Source: Choanephora cucurbitarum
Taxonomy: Eukaryota > Mucoromycota > Mucoromycetes > Mucorales > Choanephoraceae
Assembly: GCA_025331435.1 (NCBI GenBank)
Contig: JAIWNI010000132.1
Coordinates: forward strand, 1 to 64,000
Direction of reading: 5' to 3'
DNA length: 64,000 nt
The notes under the pieces were generated by a model. It was not told where the DNA came from. It saw only the letters and a list, made by a program, of their open reading frames with translations, and did no database searches. Numbering within the stretch: the first letter of the stretch is position 1; each line of letters begins with the position of its first letter. Made by a program: the position numbers and the translations under genes. Of the stretch, positions 1 to 11,011 are shown piece by piece.

Positions 1-1590
1 TTCCAAGTTGCACACTTGTATGGCTTGTCATTGTAAGAATCATGTCTTTTCTTTTACGCTAGAATGTCATCCAATAAAAAATCTATTATAACTATTAGAT
101 AGGGCCGCTTTTGATTATTTTTTTGACCGTAGCTTGCTGTTATTATGAGACAAACAGACAATCGTATCCAAATCGTATATCAGTTACAGTCTGCAAAGTC
201 AGATCCAAGACACAATAATTAATCTGTCAACGTTAAAGTATAGACAGAAAAGCATGGTTACGGAAAGAAAGAAAAAAGACACAAAAATATCATAGTTTAT
301 TCTTTAGAATCTGTAATAGTACCTAGCCAGTGTGATATCTCCTTTCTTTGACACTTCATGCTCTCCTGTCTTCTATACAATGCCTAAAGGCTTGTTCTGT
401 CATTCTGCAGCACATGATATGTAGCAAAGCCCAGCAGCAGACACGATTAAACTATACATAGATATAAGGCTATCAATACTATTGTCTATACATATTCATG
501 ACTAGATATCTCGAAATGCTTAAATAATGTCGCTCTTTACTTTTGCACGCTGATTGCACTAAGAAAGTAAAGGCGGTTTGTGTCTATCTGTTTCTTTCTT
601 CGGATGTGTCCTTTATTCGACTACCTCACAAGTCTAGACTGCACTTATAGATCTCATATGTCACTTTGTATTGTTTGTTTTGACAAAGATACTTGCCGAC
701 TTCTTCTAATTGATTGAAGCTGAGAGTCACCTTGACACTTTTTCATACCTCCTATTCACGTTTACCTGCTCAAATTCCCTCTCTTCTTTTTTATATCTTT
801 ACAAACAGACTTGTTAGTTGTATCGTTGTCTTTTCTGCCAAACAAAAGCATATACATACTATACTATGGTGTGTATACTCTATCCACTTATGCCGACTTG
901 AAGAAATAATGTTTGTGTCATAGTCAAATGTCTGTCATTACCTCTATTTTGTCAGCCTATCAGATACACGTTCTTTCATTACCTTGATTTTCGGTGCACA
1001 AAACACGCGCTTAACTACATTACTGATATGAACTGAGCCAAGCCTAGCATTTCGTATCATTGACATTGCTCTCACTGTTAAGTGCTTATTTTTCTTTATG
1101 TGTCATACGTTCAAGTGTGTCATCTCTCTGATCAAGGCCTTGCCAAGGGATGTCATCTTGACACTGAAATCCTCGGACAAGTGTTCAACAATCTCTGCGT
1201 CTATCTCAAACACCTGTGCAATACAACCTGGCCGTGTGCTATTGAGTGCATGTCATAAAAAAGAGGAAACACGTATTCCATAAGATTTGTCAGAGCTCAC
1301 TGAGAAAAGACAAAGAGGCAGAGAAACAAAGAAAATTAAAAATTAGGGAGAGTGGCTATCAATTTGCTTCATCAATAGCTGATTGGCTGATTACACCCTC
1401 TTTTTTAATTTCTCAACAATACATTGTTCACACAGTATGGTGTGGGTCTACCTCTCAGTGAAGCAATGACTCTCAAGCCACTTTTTTTTCATTGTCCATC
1501 TCAACATTCTTGTCCAGCACATTGTCATTTAACTGTACAAAAGATATAAATTCTGGTCTAAGTAGCCAGCCACATCTTTTTACATACAAA

Positions 1591-1618
1591 CATATATATA
1601 TATATATATATATATATA
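1591..1618. repeat. (TA)n microsatellite
   Basis: A run of about 14 TA dinucleotides inside dispersed repeat copy A. The corresponding place in copy B (near 7165) has only ATACATATATG, so the run expanded after duplication. Confidence 0.9.
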
Positions 1619-2001
1619 ACTATGTGGGCTTTTATTTTCTTTTCATGTTCCTTCATTTCTTTTTTACAACAGCTCTGAACCATTCTATGCTATTACACTA
1701 CAGCCGTTTTCCCTTGACTTACTGCTTGAACTCATTGAACATCCTTTTCCACCATCTACTTGGTTTCAGTAATCCATTAAGTGCAGATAGTGACGGATCT
1801 TCAACAACTATCATCCAACAAGTCTTTCTCTCTGATCTGACATAATCAATTGTATGTTTGTGCACTTGTTACCACTATCATAAGCTGGATATCTCTTTAC
1901 TGTCCTTCATACCTTTTAGCTCTTTTCTTCTCTACTCGAACTAACTATTGCTCTGTCTAGACATGAAAAGGCTATAATGTCTGCAGTCATCCCATGCTTA
2001 G

Positions 2002-2061
2002 TATCCAATATCCAATATCCAATATCCAATATCCAATATCCAATATCCAATATCCAATATC
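2002..2061. repeat. 7-bp minisatellite (TATCCAA)n
   Basis: About eight perfect head-to-tail copies of TATCCAA. A degenerate version of the same array lies at about 7563-7640 in the second copy of the surrounding repeat, so the array belongs to the duplicated unit. Confidence 0.9.
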
Positions 2062-2499
2062 TTATACTTAATTTTCTAACGCGGTGCCATGCTTTATCTT
2101 CTCTTTATCTTGGTTAACATTTTTTCTCTAGATTGGAAATGTCTATATCCTGTTGCTGACACAATCACTTGCTTATCCGTCTCTTTTTTTTTTCTTATTT
2201 GCCTCGTGTCAAATTACTTTTGCCGCTCACTTCGTTCCTCTCGCTATTTCTTCCGTTCGCATGGTATACTAACATTGCGCCATTTAGTTGTATGGCTGAC
2301 GACTCTTCTTTTCTTTTTCTGGTATAACTTTGGCAAGATCGAACTGTTGTTTTACAATAACTGCTTTCTTTTATATTTCCATATGAGGTTTTCTGACAGA
2401 TTGCTGGCTACAGCAAATACGTGTGAAGCAAAAATCGTCATGAAGTGGATCACAAGTTCTTCGAGTCAAATAACAAAAAAGCGGTAATCAGGAAAAAGG

Positions 2500-3050
2500 G
2501 ATCGAGAATAAAAGCTGCCAAGTAGTGTCACAGAGCAGCTTTAATTGTTTTGTTTAACTTCTGGCCTAGTTGATTTGACTCTAGCGTTGTGATGTGAAAG
2601 AGACAAATAGAAAAATAAGAAGAGGGAAAAATAAAAGTACGCGTCAGAGGGTGAGAAGCAGATGGCTTATTTTTAGCCGATCGACATATAAGGGAATATA
2701 TGTAACTACAGGAGAATTGCCGGGGGAATAAATATCTGACGGAAGTGGCGGCAGCTTTGAGACGCTTTAGATAATGCTTGAATAATTAAAAAAGAGGTAC
2801 TGTTGCTTTCGACAGAGTCGTTGGCGTTTCTTTTTCATCAGCTTATTTCATTAATTTCGATGCTGATGAAACACAGTAGTTATGCAAAACATCATTAATG
2901 CACCTACTTCTTTTACCAACTAAAGCTCTTTGTAAAAAGGCCACTAGCAACAATGACTATAACATCGCTTTGAGTATGTTATGCAAAAGCATCAAGCAAA
3001 ATATACATATAACTGCTATAATGTCTAACTTTTTTTTTGCTCTTCGTTTT
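2500..3050. other. Gene-free stretch
   Basis: AT-rich sequence between dispersed repeat copy A and the LINE remnant. A short reading frame at 2898-3185 crosses the LINE 3' end and poly(A) tract and is not credible. I see nothing else in it. Confidence 0.5.
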
Positions 3051-4425
3051 TTTTTTTGCAGGATAAAGATAGAAACTTTATTAGATACCATTGTTCACGT
3101 GTGCAAAGGAAGTGACGTGGCTGGCATGAATCTGATGACAAACACAAGAATTGAAATATTGAAATATAATAACAAACAAAGATAGTTATTCAACGAAAAG
3201 AGAGGGAAATAATTGCCTGGAAGACAACTAACTTTCTCCTCACAAGGCACGAGCAAAGGCGTTAGGGGACCGTGTTCTGGAGAGTCAACTCCAAGGATGA
3301 CGGTGGGGTAGGTGAGTGGGAGGGAGGAAGGGTGGAAGTATTGCGCCGATCATCCGGATCCATTCGGGTGGCAGAATTGGGGCGAGCTTGCTTCAGAGGT
3401 GGGTGGTGGACAGGCTTGGATTTATTGGTTTCCGAGTCTGAACTCGGAGGAGAACGTTTGGTAGCAGTAGGGGCAGATAAGGTACCTGTGGTGACAGGAG
3501 CGGGAGCAGTAGACTTATTGGCATTTTTGGACTTGGGCGATTTACTTGATGGGTGAGCTGGGCCACCAGCTGGCTTGGCCTTGGTGACCTTCTTGGGGCA
3601 GTGGGCATGAATGTGACCAGTGAAGTGACAAGAACTGCAACGGATGGTACTAAGAACAGGGCAATCAAAGTAGGTGTGATTGCTTTCATGACAGAAGCTG
3701 CAATGAAGCGACATAGAGGACCAGGTGGCATAAACAACAGAATCTTCGTTCCACGACATGATATGGGTAAGTTCAGGGATCTCAGAAAAAGACGAAGGAC
3801 GACAAATGATAGCGTAACCGGTACCATCATACCAGCCATGATCAACAAAGATACCCCCTTCTAGCACTACGCCGAAAGGCGCTAAGAGATCATAAAGGCC
3901 CTCACTAAGTTGAGCTTCGGGGAGGAAAGGAAGATGTGAGAGCTTTACTCGGATAACAGGGTCAGAAGAAGGAAGCGAAGGGAAACCAAAGATTGTTGAC
4001 TTTTCAAACTGGATGCCTTGTTGGCAATGGTGTACACAAACTGCTTGGGAAGTGAAGAAAATTTCGGCTAGCACTCGTGTACCTTCTTGGTGCATTTTCA
4101 TCCCCAAGCTATTCTTATTGGGGATGGCCTTGCGAGCAGTACTTTTGAATAGAGATGGTGAGATGGAGTGACTGGACAGGTCGAAAAAGGCAGAGAACTC
4201 ACTAGTTCCTCTTTTCCAGATTGGTGTCGTAGACACATTGTCTAGAATTTCGCTGAAAAGAATACGCTTCTGCCTGGTAGTAGCAGAAGCGTAAGTTTTA
4301 TCATGCTCTGGTGAAGTAGCGGAAAGAGCCATGTAGTCTTCTTTTTTCTTGTCTTGTGTTGAAAAAAGAAAGAGGAGAATATCATTTTGATCTGAGAAAA
4401 AAAGGAAAAAAAATGGCGTAACAAT
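3040..4425 (-). mobile_element. LINE-type retrotransposon fragment (ORF1 only, with poly(A))
   Basis: A minus-strand unit consisting of a 5' leader, an intact ORF1 and a 3' untranslated region that carries AATAAA about 20 nt before a run of A (seen as the T run at about 3048-3057 on the plus strand). An ORF followed by poly(A) in genomic DNA is the mark of a reverse-transcribed copy. No reverse transcriptase or endonuclease ORF2 is present: only about 200 nt separate the ORF1 stop from the poly(A). I could not find target-site duplications by eye. It is either an internally deleted LINE or a retroposed ORF1-only transcript. Confidence 0.65.
3262..4332 (-). CDS. LINE ORF1/Gag-like nucleic-acid-binding protein with two CCHC knuckles
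   Basis: A 356-residue single-exon protein. Two retroviral-type zinc knuckles are visible in the middle: CSFCHESNHTYFDC and CSSCHFTGHIHAHC, both C-x2-C-x4-H-x4-C. About 70 residues upstream is a segment resembling the RRM-like fold of LINE ORF1 proteins (VIRVKLSHLPFLPE, then YAIICRP). The C-terminal ~110 residues are Pro/Ser/Lys-rich and look disordered. In LINE families ORF1p binds element RNA and forms the retrotransposition particle. The start is the first Met, 4332, followed by a polar N-terminus. The frame is open throughout, suggesting recent insertion or retained function, although the partner ORF2 is missing. A domesticated CCHC protein is the alternative. Confidence 0.7.
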   Translation of the reverse strand: MALSATSPEHDKTYASATTRQKRILFSEILDNVSTTPIWKRGTSEFSAFFDLSSHSISPSLFKSTARKAIPNKNSLGMKMHQEGTRVLAEIFFTSQAVCVHHCQQGIQFEKSTIFGFPSLPSSDPVIRVKLSHLPFLPEAQLSEGLYDLLAPFGVVLEGGIFVDHGWYDGTGYAIICRPSSFSEIPELTHIMSWNEDSVVYATWSSMSLHCSFCHESNHTYFDCPVLSTIRCSSCHFTGHIHAHCPKKVTKAKPAGGPAHPSSKSPKSKNANKSTAPAPVTTGTLSAPTATKRSPPSSDSETNKSKPVHHPPLKQARPNSATRMDPDDRRNTSTLPPSHSPTPPSSLELTLQNTVP

Positions 4426-4557
4426 AGTGTAAATCGTCTATTGAACTTTTTACTTTATTTTACTTTTGCCTATGTTTTTCATCTTTTGCTTGAGAATAAC
4501 AGCTACTTGACTTTCAAAGCTATTCTATAGCCAGAACAATTTTATACTATAGACAAC

Positions 4558-4637
4558 TGCTTTGGCTTTTTTGGCTTTTTTTGGCTTTTTTGGCTTTTTT
4601 GGCTTTTTTGGCTTTTTTGGCTTTTTTGGCTTTTTTA
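4558..4637. repeat. 9-bp minisatellite (CTTTTTTGG)n
   Basis: About eight to nine copies of a 9-bp unit, CTTTTTTGG, with small length changes in the T run. Intergenic, between the LINE remnant and the MITE. Confidence 0.9.
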
Positions 4638-4807
4638 GTTTTCTCTATCTATGACGAATGATAATCATCTAGGATAGTTTTGCCTGTTAATTAGACTTCC
4701 TTTCCAAGACAAGTTCCCTTTTTTTCATGGTGCATTGTTTATTATTTTGTGTTTGTGACAAAAAAAGAAAAAGAAAGTGCTACGCTTAATGTGTATCTAT
4801 TATATAA

Positions 4808-5353
4808 GAGCATCTCCAATGGACTTTCTATTTTTCAAAATTCCCTAAATATAGAAAGTCAAATAGAATATTGCAACTCCAATGGGAAAAAATCGACTCC
4901 TCAAATATAGAAATGTTCTAAAAAATATGAAAAAATCCTCAAATTTGAGGATTTTTGAAATATTCCAAATGACTTTCCAAATGAAAAAATAGCTCTAAAT
5001 TTTAAGAGGTATGCAAGTCGCGTCGGTCAGAAAGTATCACGCATAATAGTATATCACTGTCTTTATATCTTTTAGTGTTTTTCTGCCTCAATGGTATCGC
5101 TGATGCAGATCAAAGAGCCACATAGTTCTTCAGTGTTCTCAAGTTGTTGGTTACCCATTTAAAAGGTTCGAATACATTTTATTTACTGATGGAAGAGAAA
5201 ATATTGTATAAGTCCAAAACTGATTGTTCAAATTTAGTCAGTCAGATTTGGAAAGTCCATTGGAGTGAAGAAAAATGAGGAGTGCTATATTTAGTCGTTT
5301 CCTTTTTCGTAAATTATAGAAAGTCTGATTTAGAAAGTCCATTGGAGATGCTC
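4808..5353. mobile_element. PIF/Harbinger-type MITE, 546 bp
   Basis: The ends are inverted repeats: GAGCATCTCCAATGGACTTT begins at 4808 and its reverse complement ends at 5353, with about 23 bp matching. The element is flanked on both sides by TAA (4805-4807 and 5354-5356), the 3-bp TWA duplication typical of PIF/Harbinger. Internal copies of the terminal motif occur near 4890 (inner left) and 5257-5277 (inner right), and an inner palindrome lies around 4940-4965. There is no coding capacity, so it is a non-autonomous element needing a transposase in trans. The near-perfect ends suggest it is fairly young. Confidence 0.88.
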
Positions 5354-5356
5354 TAA

Positions 5357-6430
5357 TCACTGCCAAAAAAAAAGAAGTGCAGGTTTAATGCCAATTTTGG
5401 CCTGAATTCGTATTAAATCCAAATTTAGACTTGTAGCTGATATCCATACAAAGTTCAAATCTGAATAGTTGTCATAATTCCGAATGAAGTAGGTACTACA
5501 GATTTAAGTCTATGATTTGAAGAAAATCTATAGATTTCTTTCTGTCTAAAAAAAAAATAATCATGATTTGAGATGTAAATATGCACTCAATCTGTAGTCA
5601 TCAAGTACTGATTGCAGCCTGAATTCTGAATGAGAACTATTAGCATTTTTTTGCAGATTACAGACCTGCAGCAAATACTTATTTGATTCTTTAGATGAAA
5701 GTGAGAAACAAAATTGGATCTCTGGTCATCGCCAGATCATAGCCTCCAAATTGTTATGGTATGGTGATACATAGTCAATCTTTACTATTTCTTGCAGAGA
5801 CGCTTGTTTTATCTATTTTAACAATATCCATTTTCTAATTGGTCTGTTCACATATCAGACACGATGGTTCATACGAGATCCACAAGAGTCAATGATGGCT
5901 GGATCAGTTGTGTTGTACGATAAAGATAGACAAGATTTCTTTTAAAGATCTCAGACATACCTTTATTCAAGCAATAATTTAGTCTTTCAGATTATGGCCC
6001 TCTAGCATCATAATATGTATGATATAAGGTTGTGCTGTATTGTTCTATGATATCTGTACACCCTTCTAGCTGAATACCAGTTGAATTTCATATAACTGTT
6101 ATAAATGGTAATATCTTTTCTCCCATCTCCATTCATCTCGAGTTTGTATGTAAAACATCTGACTTGAAATTGATTTCCAAGTACTGCAAAACCATTATTG
6201 TTTTCATGATTTATTTTGAAAATGAATGTCAAAATGATTTTTTGTTGTAATGCTTAAAGATCGAAATCTTCAACATGCGCTATTTTAAATCGAGTAGTTG
6301 GATGAAATGTGACATTACCTATAAAGCCCTCAACTTTAGCTAAAAACACTAACGCTTCAGGCTCAAACAAGCAGCTGTAATAAGCAAAGTCAGCCACAGG
6401 CCAAGATGATGAGTTCATCCATGTTAGCGT
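5357..6430. other. Gene-poor AT-rich stretch with a possible minus-strand coding remnant
   Basis: No complete gene is seen. On the minus strand at 6008-6232 a 74-residue open frame has protein-like composition (for example CFTYKLEMNGDGRKD) and could be a relic exon of unknown family. Nothing else in the interval could be supported. Confidence 0.35.
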
Positions 6431-7660
6431 AGAGACAGGAGAGTGCTCTCACAGAAAGAATGAAAGAAGGTCCAAAAAATAACTAGTTATTTTTAGACTC
6501 TATAGTAGTACCTGGCCAATGTGATATCTCCCTTTTTTGATGTTTCATACTTACGTATGTTTTATACAATGTCGAGATACTTGCTCTGTCATTCTTCAGC
6601 ACATGGTCTGTAGCAAAAGCCATAGCAACAGACCTGAATTCAGTATAGCTATGCGTAGGGCTATCAATTCTATTGTCTATAAATTTACGAAACTAGGCAT
6701 ATTGAAAGACTCACATAATGTCACTTTTCTTTTCCGTACGTCGATTAAGCTACTGAAATAAAAATGGCTTGCGTTTTTTGCTTCTTTTTTTTTTGTTGTG
6801 ACCTGCATTCGACTACCTCACAAGTCTGAAGTGCGCTTGTAAACTTTATACATCACCACATCTTGCTCATTTTGACAAAGACACTCGCTGGCTTCTTGTA
6901 TTCAGTTAAAGCTGACAGTCACCTTGAGGGCTTCTTTTTAATTCCTCCGAGATATTTGTAATTCACACAATATAATTTAGATCTATACATTATTTCATTG
7001 CAACAACCAAGATGTCGTTTCACAAGCATTATTTTGCCTTGACATGCTTTCCGTCCTATATCTTTCTTATTGAAGCTGTGACTCTCAAGTCACTTTTTTT
7101 TAGCACACTGTTAATAACTAACAAAAAATATATACTACTGCCTGAGAAACCAGCCACATCTTTCTACATACATATATGTGGGCTTTTATTGTCTTTTCAT
7201 GCTCCTTCATTTCCCTTTTACATCAGTTCTGAATAACTCTATGCTATCACGCTACAGCTTCTCTTCCTCGACTTGCTGCTTGAACTCATTGAATATCCTT
7301 TCTCAACATCTTCTTGGTTCTAGCAATTCTGTGAGTGAAAGTAATGACGGGTCTTTGACAGCCATCATCCAACAAGTCGTTCTCTTTAATCTGACCTAAT
7401 CAGTTTATGACTTTTGTACTTGTCTCCACTATTATAGGCTGATCATCTCTTTACTGCCAGTCATACTTTTTAGCTCTTCTCTACTCTACTCTACTCTATT
7501 CTTACTAACTATTGCTCTGTCTAGACTTGAAAATGATATAATGTCTATACTTATCCTATGCTTGGTATCTATTATCCAAAATCCAATATTCAATGTTCAA
7601 TGTTCAGTATCTAACATCTAGTATCCAACATCTTATACTTATCATCTAACGTGGCGTCAT
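6430..7660 (-). repeat. Dispersed repeat copy B with minus-strand coding remnant
   Basis: Second copy of the unit at 240-2090, same orientation, shorter because roughly 600 bp of copy A has no counterpart here. The minus strand at about 7250-7395 reads TCWMMAVKDPSLLSLTELL, then a stop and RIFNEFKQQVEEEK, and copy A keeps the related FNEFKQ. The degenerate TATCCAA array ends the copy, and the Tc1/mariner element is inserted just beyond it at 7672. Confidence 0.55.
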
Positions 7661-7673
7661 ATTCTGTCTTCTA

Positions 7674-8731
7674 CACTGACCACAAAAATATTTCGTCACG
7701 ATCTTTACTTTTTAAAATCAGTAATAAAAACATTATTATAGAGAGGTGTCTAAGGTACTCAAATGCTATCAGAATGTAATCTTCTCTTCATTACTACCAT
7801 GTTAGATCGCCTACTTTGATGCTATAAAGCTATAAACAAATTTGATATTTAGTAGAACCACCATTCGCATTTATGATTGATTGACATTTATTAAGCATGT
7901 CGTCAATCAAACGATCTATCAAATCATCACCGATCTGATTCTATTGATCCAACAGCTTATATCTCAATTTTTTAGTATTATTGTTACCAGATCTCACATT
8001 CTCACTCTTCTTTTCGAGAGCCCACAACAAATACTCTATGGGATTCAAAACCGAATTTGAGTTGGCCAAAAATCAAACCTCTTCATCATACGATAATTCT
8101 TTCAGCTACATGTCAGAGATCCAGCATGACGCGTAGCTCCATCTTCTTGAAATATGAAGCGTCTATCATGCTTGGATTGTAATTATATGAGCCAAGGCTA
8201 GAAGTCTTCTGACAAATCTTCTATACATTTGGCCTGTTTCATGACTCCATCAACAGTAACCAGAGGATCAACACGATAAAGAATACTAATATCACCATCA
8301 GCTCCTTGCACTAAATATCTAGATTCATCAAACCAGATGATCCCAGCCCATTGATCTGACATCCAATACAGATGCTCCTTTGCCTGTTATAGACGATTCC
8401 TCCTGTGAGTATCCATTAGAGCTGGTTCTTGTACTGCGTAATACCTATTGAATTCATGATCGCGAAGACAAGATACAATGGTGTCTATATACATTAATGT
8501 TACTGTGATTTAATGCTTCTCTAGCTTGCTGAAAGCTCATAAATGGATTGCGAACTACAGCACGTTCGAGTTGTCTAAAACCCCTAAAGTTTATCTTTTT
8601 AGCTTTATCAGTAGAGTTGCGAGGGAGAGGCTTATCTAGTTCCTTCAATAGTCTTCACAATATCTCTTAATAATTATCATGAGAATGATGTATAATACCC
8701 AATGAGAACGAAATATTTTTCGGAGTCAGTG
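7674..8731 (-). mobile_element. Degenerate Tc1/mariner transposon, 1058 bp
   Basis: Imperfect inverted ends (CACTGACCACAAAAATATTT on the left, CACTGACTCCGAAAAATATT reading in from the right, about 24 bp) are flanked by TA on both sides (7672-7673 and 8732-8733), as expected for Tc1/mariner. The minus strand carries a transposase relic with the paired helix-turn-helix region (8454-8648) and, further along, IIWFDESRY, FQEDGATRH and LNPIEYLLWAL, which are the three catalytic D, D and E regions of a DD34E enzyme. Several stops and at least one frameshift show it is inactive. Confidence 0.9.
7850..8650 (-). pseudogene. Tc1-type transposase pseudogene
   Basis: Order along the minus strand: an N-terminal DNA-binding helix segment (RNPFMSFQQAREALN), the first catalytic Asp in WFDES, the second in FQEDGATRH, and the Glu in NPIEYLLWALEKK. 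A stop lies between the first and second motifs and a one-base shift just before the third (after the tgg-cca near 8070). In an intact Tc1 family member these residues coordinate the metal ions for cut-and-paste transposition of the flanking inverted repeats. Nothing here could produce full-length enzyme. Confidence 0.85.
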
Positions 8732-10570
8732 TAGTTGTATGAAATTCCGTACTCGAGATAGAGAGACGCATAATTTTTTCATCTATTTTGGACTACAAAG
8801 CACACCAGAACTATATCAGATAGATACACAAAGGATAGAGAGAGCAACTAAAAAAAAAGACAGACTTGAGCATATCAACTTTGAAATGTATTGAGCGAAA
8901 ATAAAAGAAAAATGACAGTAATCCTGCTTATATATGTTTCTTTTTTGAAAAAAAAATGGTAGTCTAGTTCTTGCGCTTGCCCAGTCTTACTTTTTTGCTC
9001 ATTCTGCTATCTATTTTTAGCTGCTGAAACTTAAAGCACAAAAGAGACAACACATACGATTGCAGATAAAGTATGTTTCATCAAATGTAAGCATAAGAAA
9101 TGATCAAGCAACAGTAATAGTTAACCTCTGACTCTGTTTACATTGCTAACTCAGATAAGCAAGTGCACGTTTAGAGCTTTTGACATACAGCATTTATTAA
9201 TCAAAGCGCGTATGAGCCCTGATAATTATTAGAGACAATTTTAAAGACAACAGAAGACAAATAAAATGCAGTTGCATGCATTTTGGTTTTGGCTCCGATT
9301 TGGATTCGAACAAATGGAAAAGGCTTTAATTCATTTTTGCATTTACAACATGCAGCTATCAAGTGCAATGATGTGCATGTTGATAGGGTAGAGCATAATA
9401 CCCTAATTTTCAAGTCAAATCCTCAGTACACTTTCGTGTATACAAACAGATGTAACATTTAGAGTTAAAAAAAAAGATGGAAAAAAAACTAAAAAAAAAG
9501 ACAAGCATTTCTACAGTACGAAGTTTATTATGAATATTATCAATCTCTGCATTCCTCTTCAGGTTGACTAGATAGTAAAATATTCTTGAGAAAATCTCAA
9601 AGTATTAGAAATCATTAAGCACAATATTTTTAAAAATCTCAATAAAAGAAATCATGCTTTTTTAGGCTATGTGGAAATAGCATTTTACTGTGGTACAGTA
9701 AAGATAAAGGTCAACAAAGAAACCGAGCCTTATTTTTCTATCTTATGTGTTTGCATCTGTAAGGATATCGATCGAATTGTTGTCAAATCAAAACCAAGAA
9801 TAAATAAATGTTGGTTTTGATTTTCTTATGTCACCTCTTTTTTTAAGTAAGCACAACAGTCTCCAATTGCTATGAGGTTAAAAAAGCATCCTTTTTAACT
9901 TCCCCCCTCTCATCTTCTGTTATTACCCATCATGCTCTGTTAAATTATAAAAATAGCTCTTCTAACTAACTTAGCAAATCAAACCTTCTCAATAGACAGT
10001 GTATTTTATATTTAAATATTGATTGGCAAAGAATAGAGTTATACGAATACCAAAAAAAGAAATAAAGCAGCTGCTGTTCTATCGATTTGTTTTTTTTTTG
10101 GAACAATGAAATAAGAAATTAAATGTGCACAAGCTATATTTTTCTCCTTTTTTTTTCTTCTTTCACTTTTCCCTTTTAGGAAATTACGGATTTTATCCCG
10201 CACGAATACAAACGATGTTTTATATCTCTTTTTCTCTATACTTCGGTATTGATGCTTTGTTCTAAACTTATTGTCAGCTGTTAAGATAAGATGAAGATGG
10301 AGTGCTATTCATCTCATTAGCCTATTCAAATACTTTTTTTTAACAACACATTGTTCATGATACGCGAGAAACCCTTATTTGAGGCACAGACCAAGAAAAC
10401 CCCTCCCCCTCTCTCTTTTCTCCCTCAAAGAAAAAGATCGTATGCTGATGTTTTCTCTATTGTTATTTAGAGAACAACAAGGAAAATAAGCAATTTTGTT
10501 ATTATAAACAAGCAGCAGGCTTATTTCTTTTTCTCAATCATTTTCTTTCGTTTTAATTTTCTTTTCAGAA
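8732..10570. other. Intergenic, no gene recognised
   Basis: AT-rich DNA with many poly(A) and poly(T) runs. The last few hundred bases (about 10140-10570) are T-rich with TTATAAACA near 10501 and probably act as promoter and leader for the gene at 10571. A minus-strand frame of 70 residues at 9201-9413 has no recognisable features. Confidence 0.5.
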
Positions 10571-11011
10571 ATGTACTCGATTCGAAAAATGAAGGTTTTC
10601 AGCCGTGTCATTGAGACCAGCAAGAACAAGATACGAAAGCGAGCAACCAAAAAGATTTCACTTCGTAAGAGACTTTTTATTGAGAAATACCTTAGAGAAG
10701 CACAGAGAGAGCACAAGAGACATGCTGTAGCTCTTTCTATCATTTCTCCTTCTAACTCTCCACCTTCTTCTCCACCCTCATTTCCACCATCGCCTCCATC
10801 TTCCCCGGGACTTTCTGTGAGTAGGATAAACTTTCGATCTCCAAAGAGAAAGAGGGTTGATCTGGATGAAACTAGAACATCAAAACGTATCATTGCCATG
10901 ACTATCGCTACAGGTATTCCGCCTACTCCTGCTTTCAGTGTTTTGAAGAAAAGAAAAAGAGAGGAGAGAAAGGAAGAGGACGATCAGATAAAGCGTTCAA
11001 AACAACTTTGA
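10571..11011 (+). CDS. Small basic hypothetical protein
   Basis: A 146-residue single-exon frame that I do not recognise. The first ~55 residues are strongly basic and probably helical (RKRATKKISLRKRLF). Residues 60-80 are a Ser/Pro block (SPPSSPPSFPPSPPSSPG). The C-terminus has further Lys/Arg clusters (SPKRKRVD, KKRKREERK) that look like nuclear localisation signals. The composition suggests a nuclear or nucleic-acid-associated protein, but no domain is visible. The start is the first Met, at 10571; another in-frame Met lies six codons on. A T-rich leader and TATA-like sequence precede it and a T-rich tract follows the stop. It stands alone among repeats, so it may be lineage-specific. Confidence 0.5.
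   Translation: MYSIRKMKVFSRVIETSKNKIRKRATKKISLRKRLFIEKYLREAQREHKRHAVALSIISPSNSPPSSPPSFPPSPPSSPGLSVSRINFRSPKRKRVDLDETRTSKRIIAMTIATGIPPTPAFSVLKKRKREERKEEDDQIKRSKQL

Larger units (their letters stand above)
240..2090 (-). repeat. Dispersed repeat copy A with minus-strand coding remnant
   Basis: This stretch shares long, gapped similarity with 6430-7660 in the same orientation. Matching landmarks include GTAGTACCT near 318 and 6504, GACTACCTCACAAGTCT near 619 and 6809, and CATCCAACAAGTC near 1811 and 7367. The minus strand around 1720-1840 reads as peptide TCWMIVVEDPSLSAL, matching TCWMMAVKDPSLLSL at 7250-7395, and a second shared motif is EMKEHEK. It is therefore probably a decayed exon-intron gene duplicated with its flanks rather than random intergenic DNA. 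Stops and frameshifts prevent a gene call. Family unknown. Confidence 0.55.

Noticed and set aside
1246..2487. Overlapping plus-strand frames of 61-132 codons
   Set aside because: Low-complexity, T-rich translations. The conserved peptide signal between repeat copies is on the minus strand.
3272..3864. Plus-strand open frames of 94 and 103 codons
   Set aside because: They are antisense to the zinc-knuckle ORF1, whose motifs fix the minus strand as coding.
9290..9425. tRNA-like pieces (GGTAGAGCA-type box on plus strand, GTTCGAATCC on minus strand)
   Set aside because: The two boxes are on opposite strands and wrongly spaced, and no 7-bp acceptor stem pairs with the 3' side. Not a tRNA or clear SINE.
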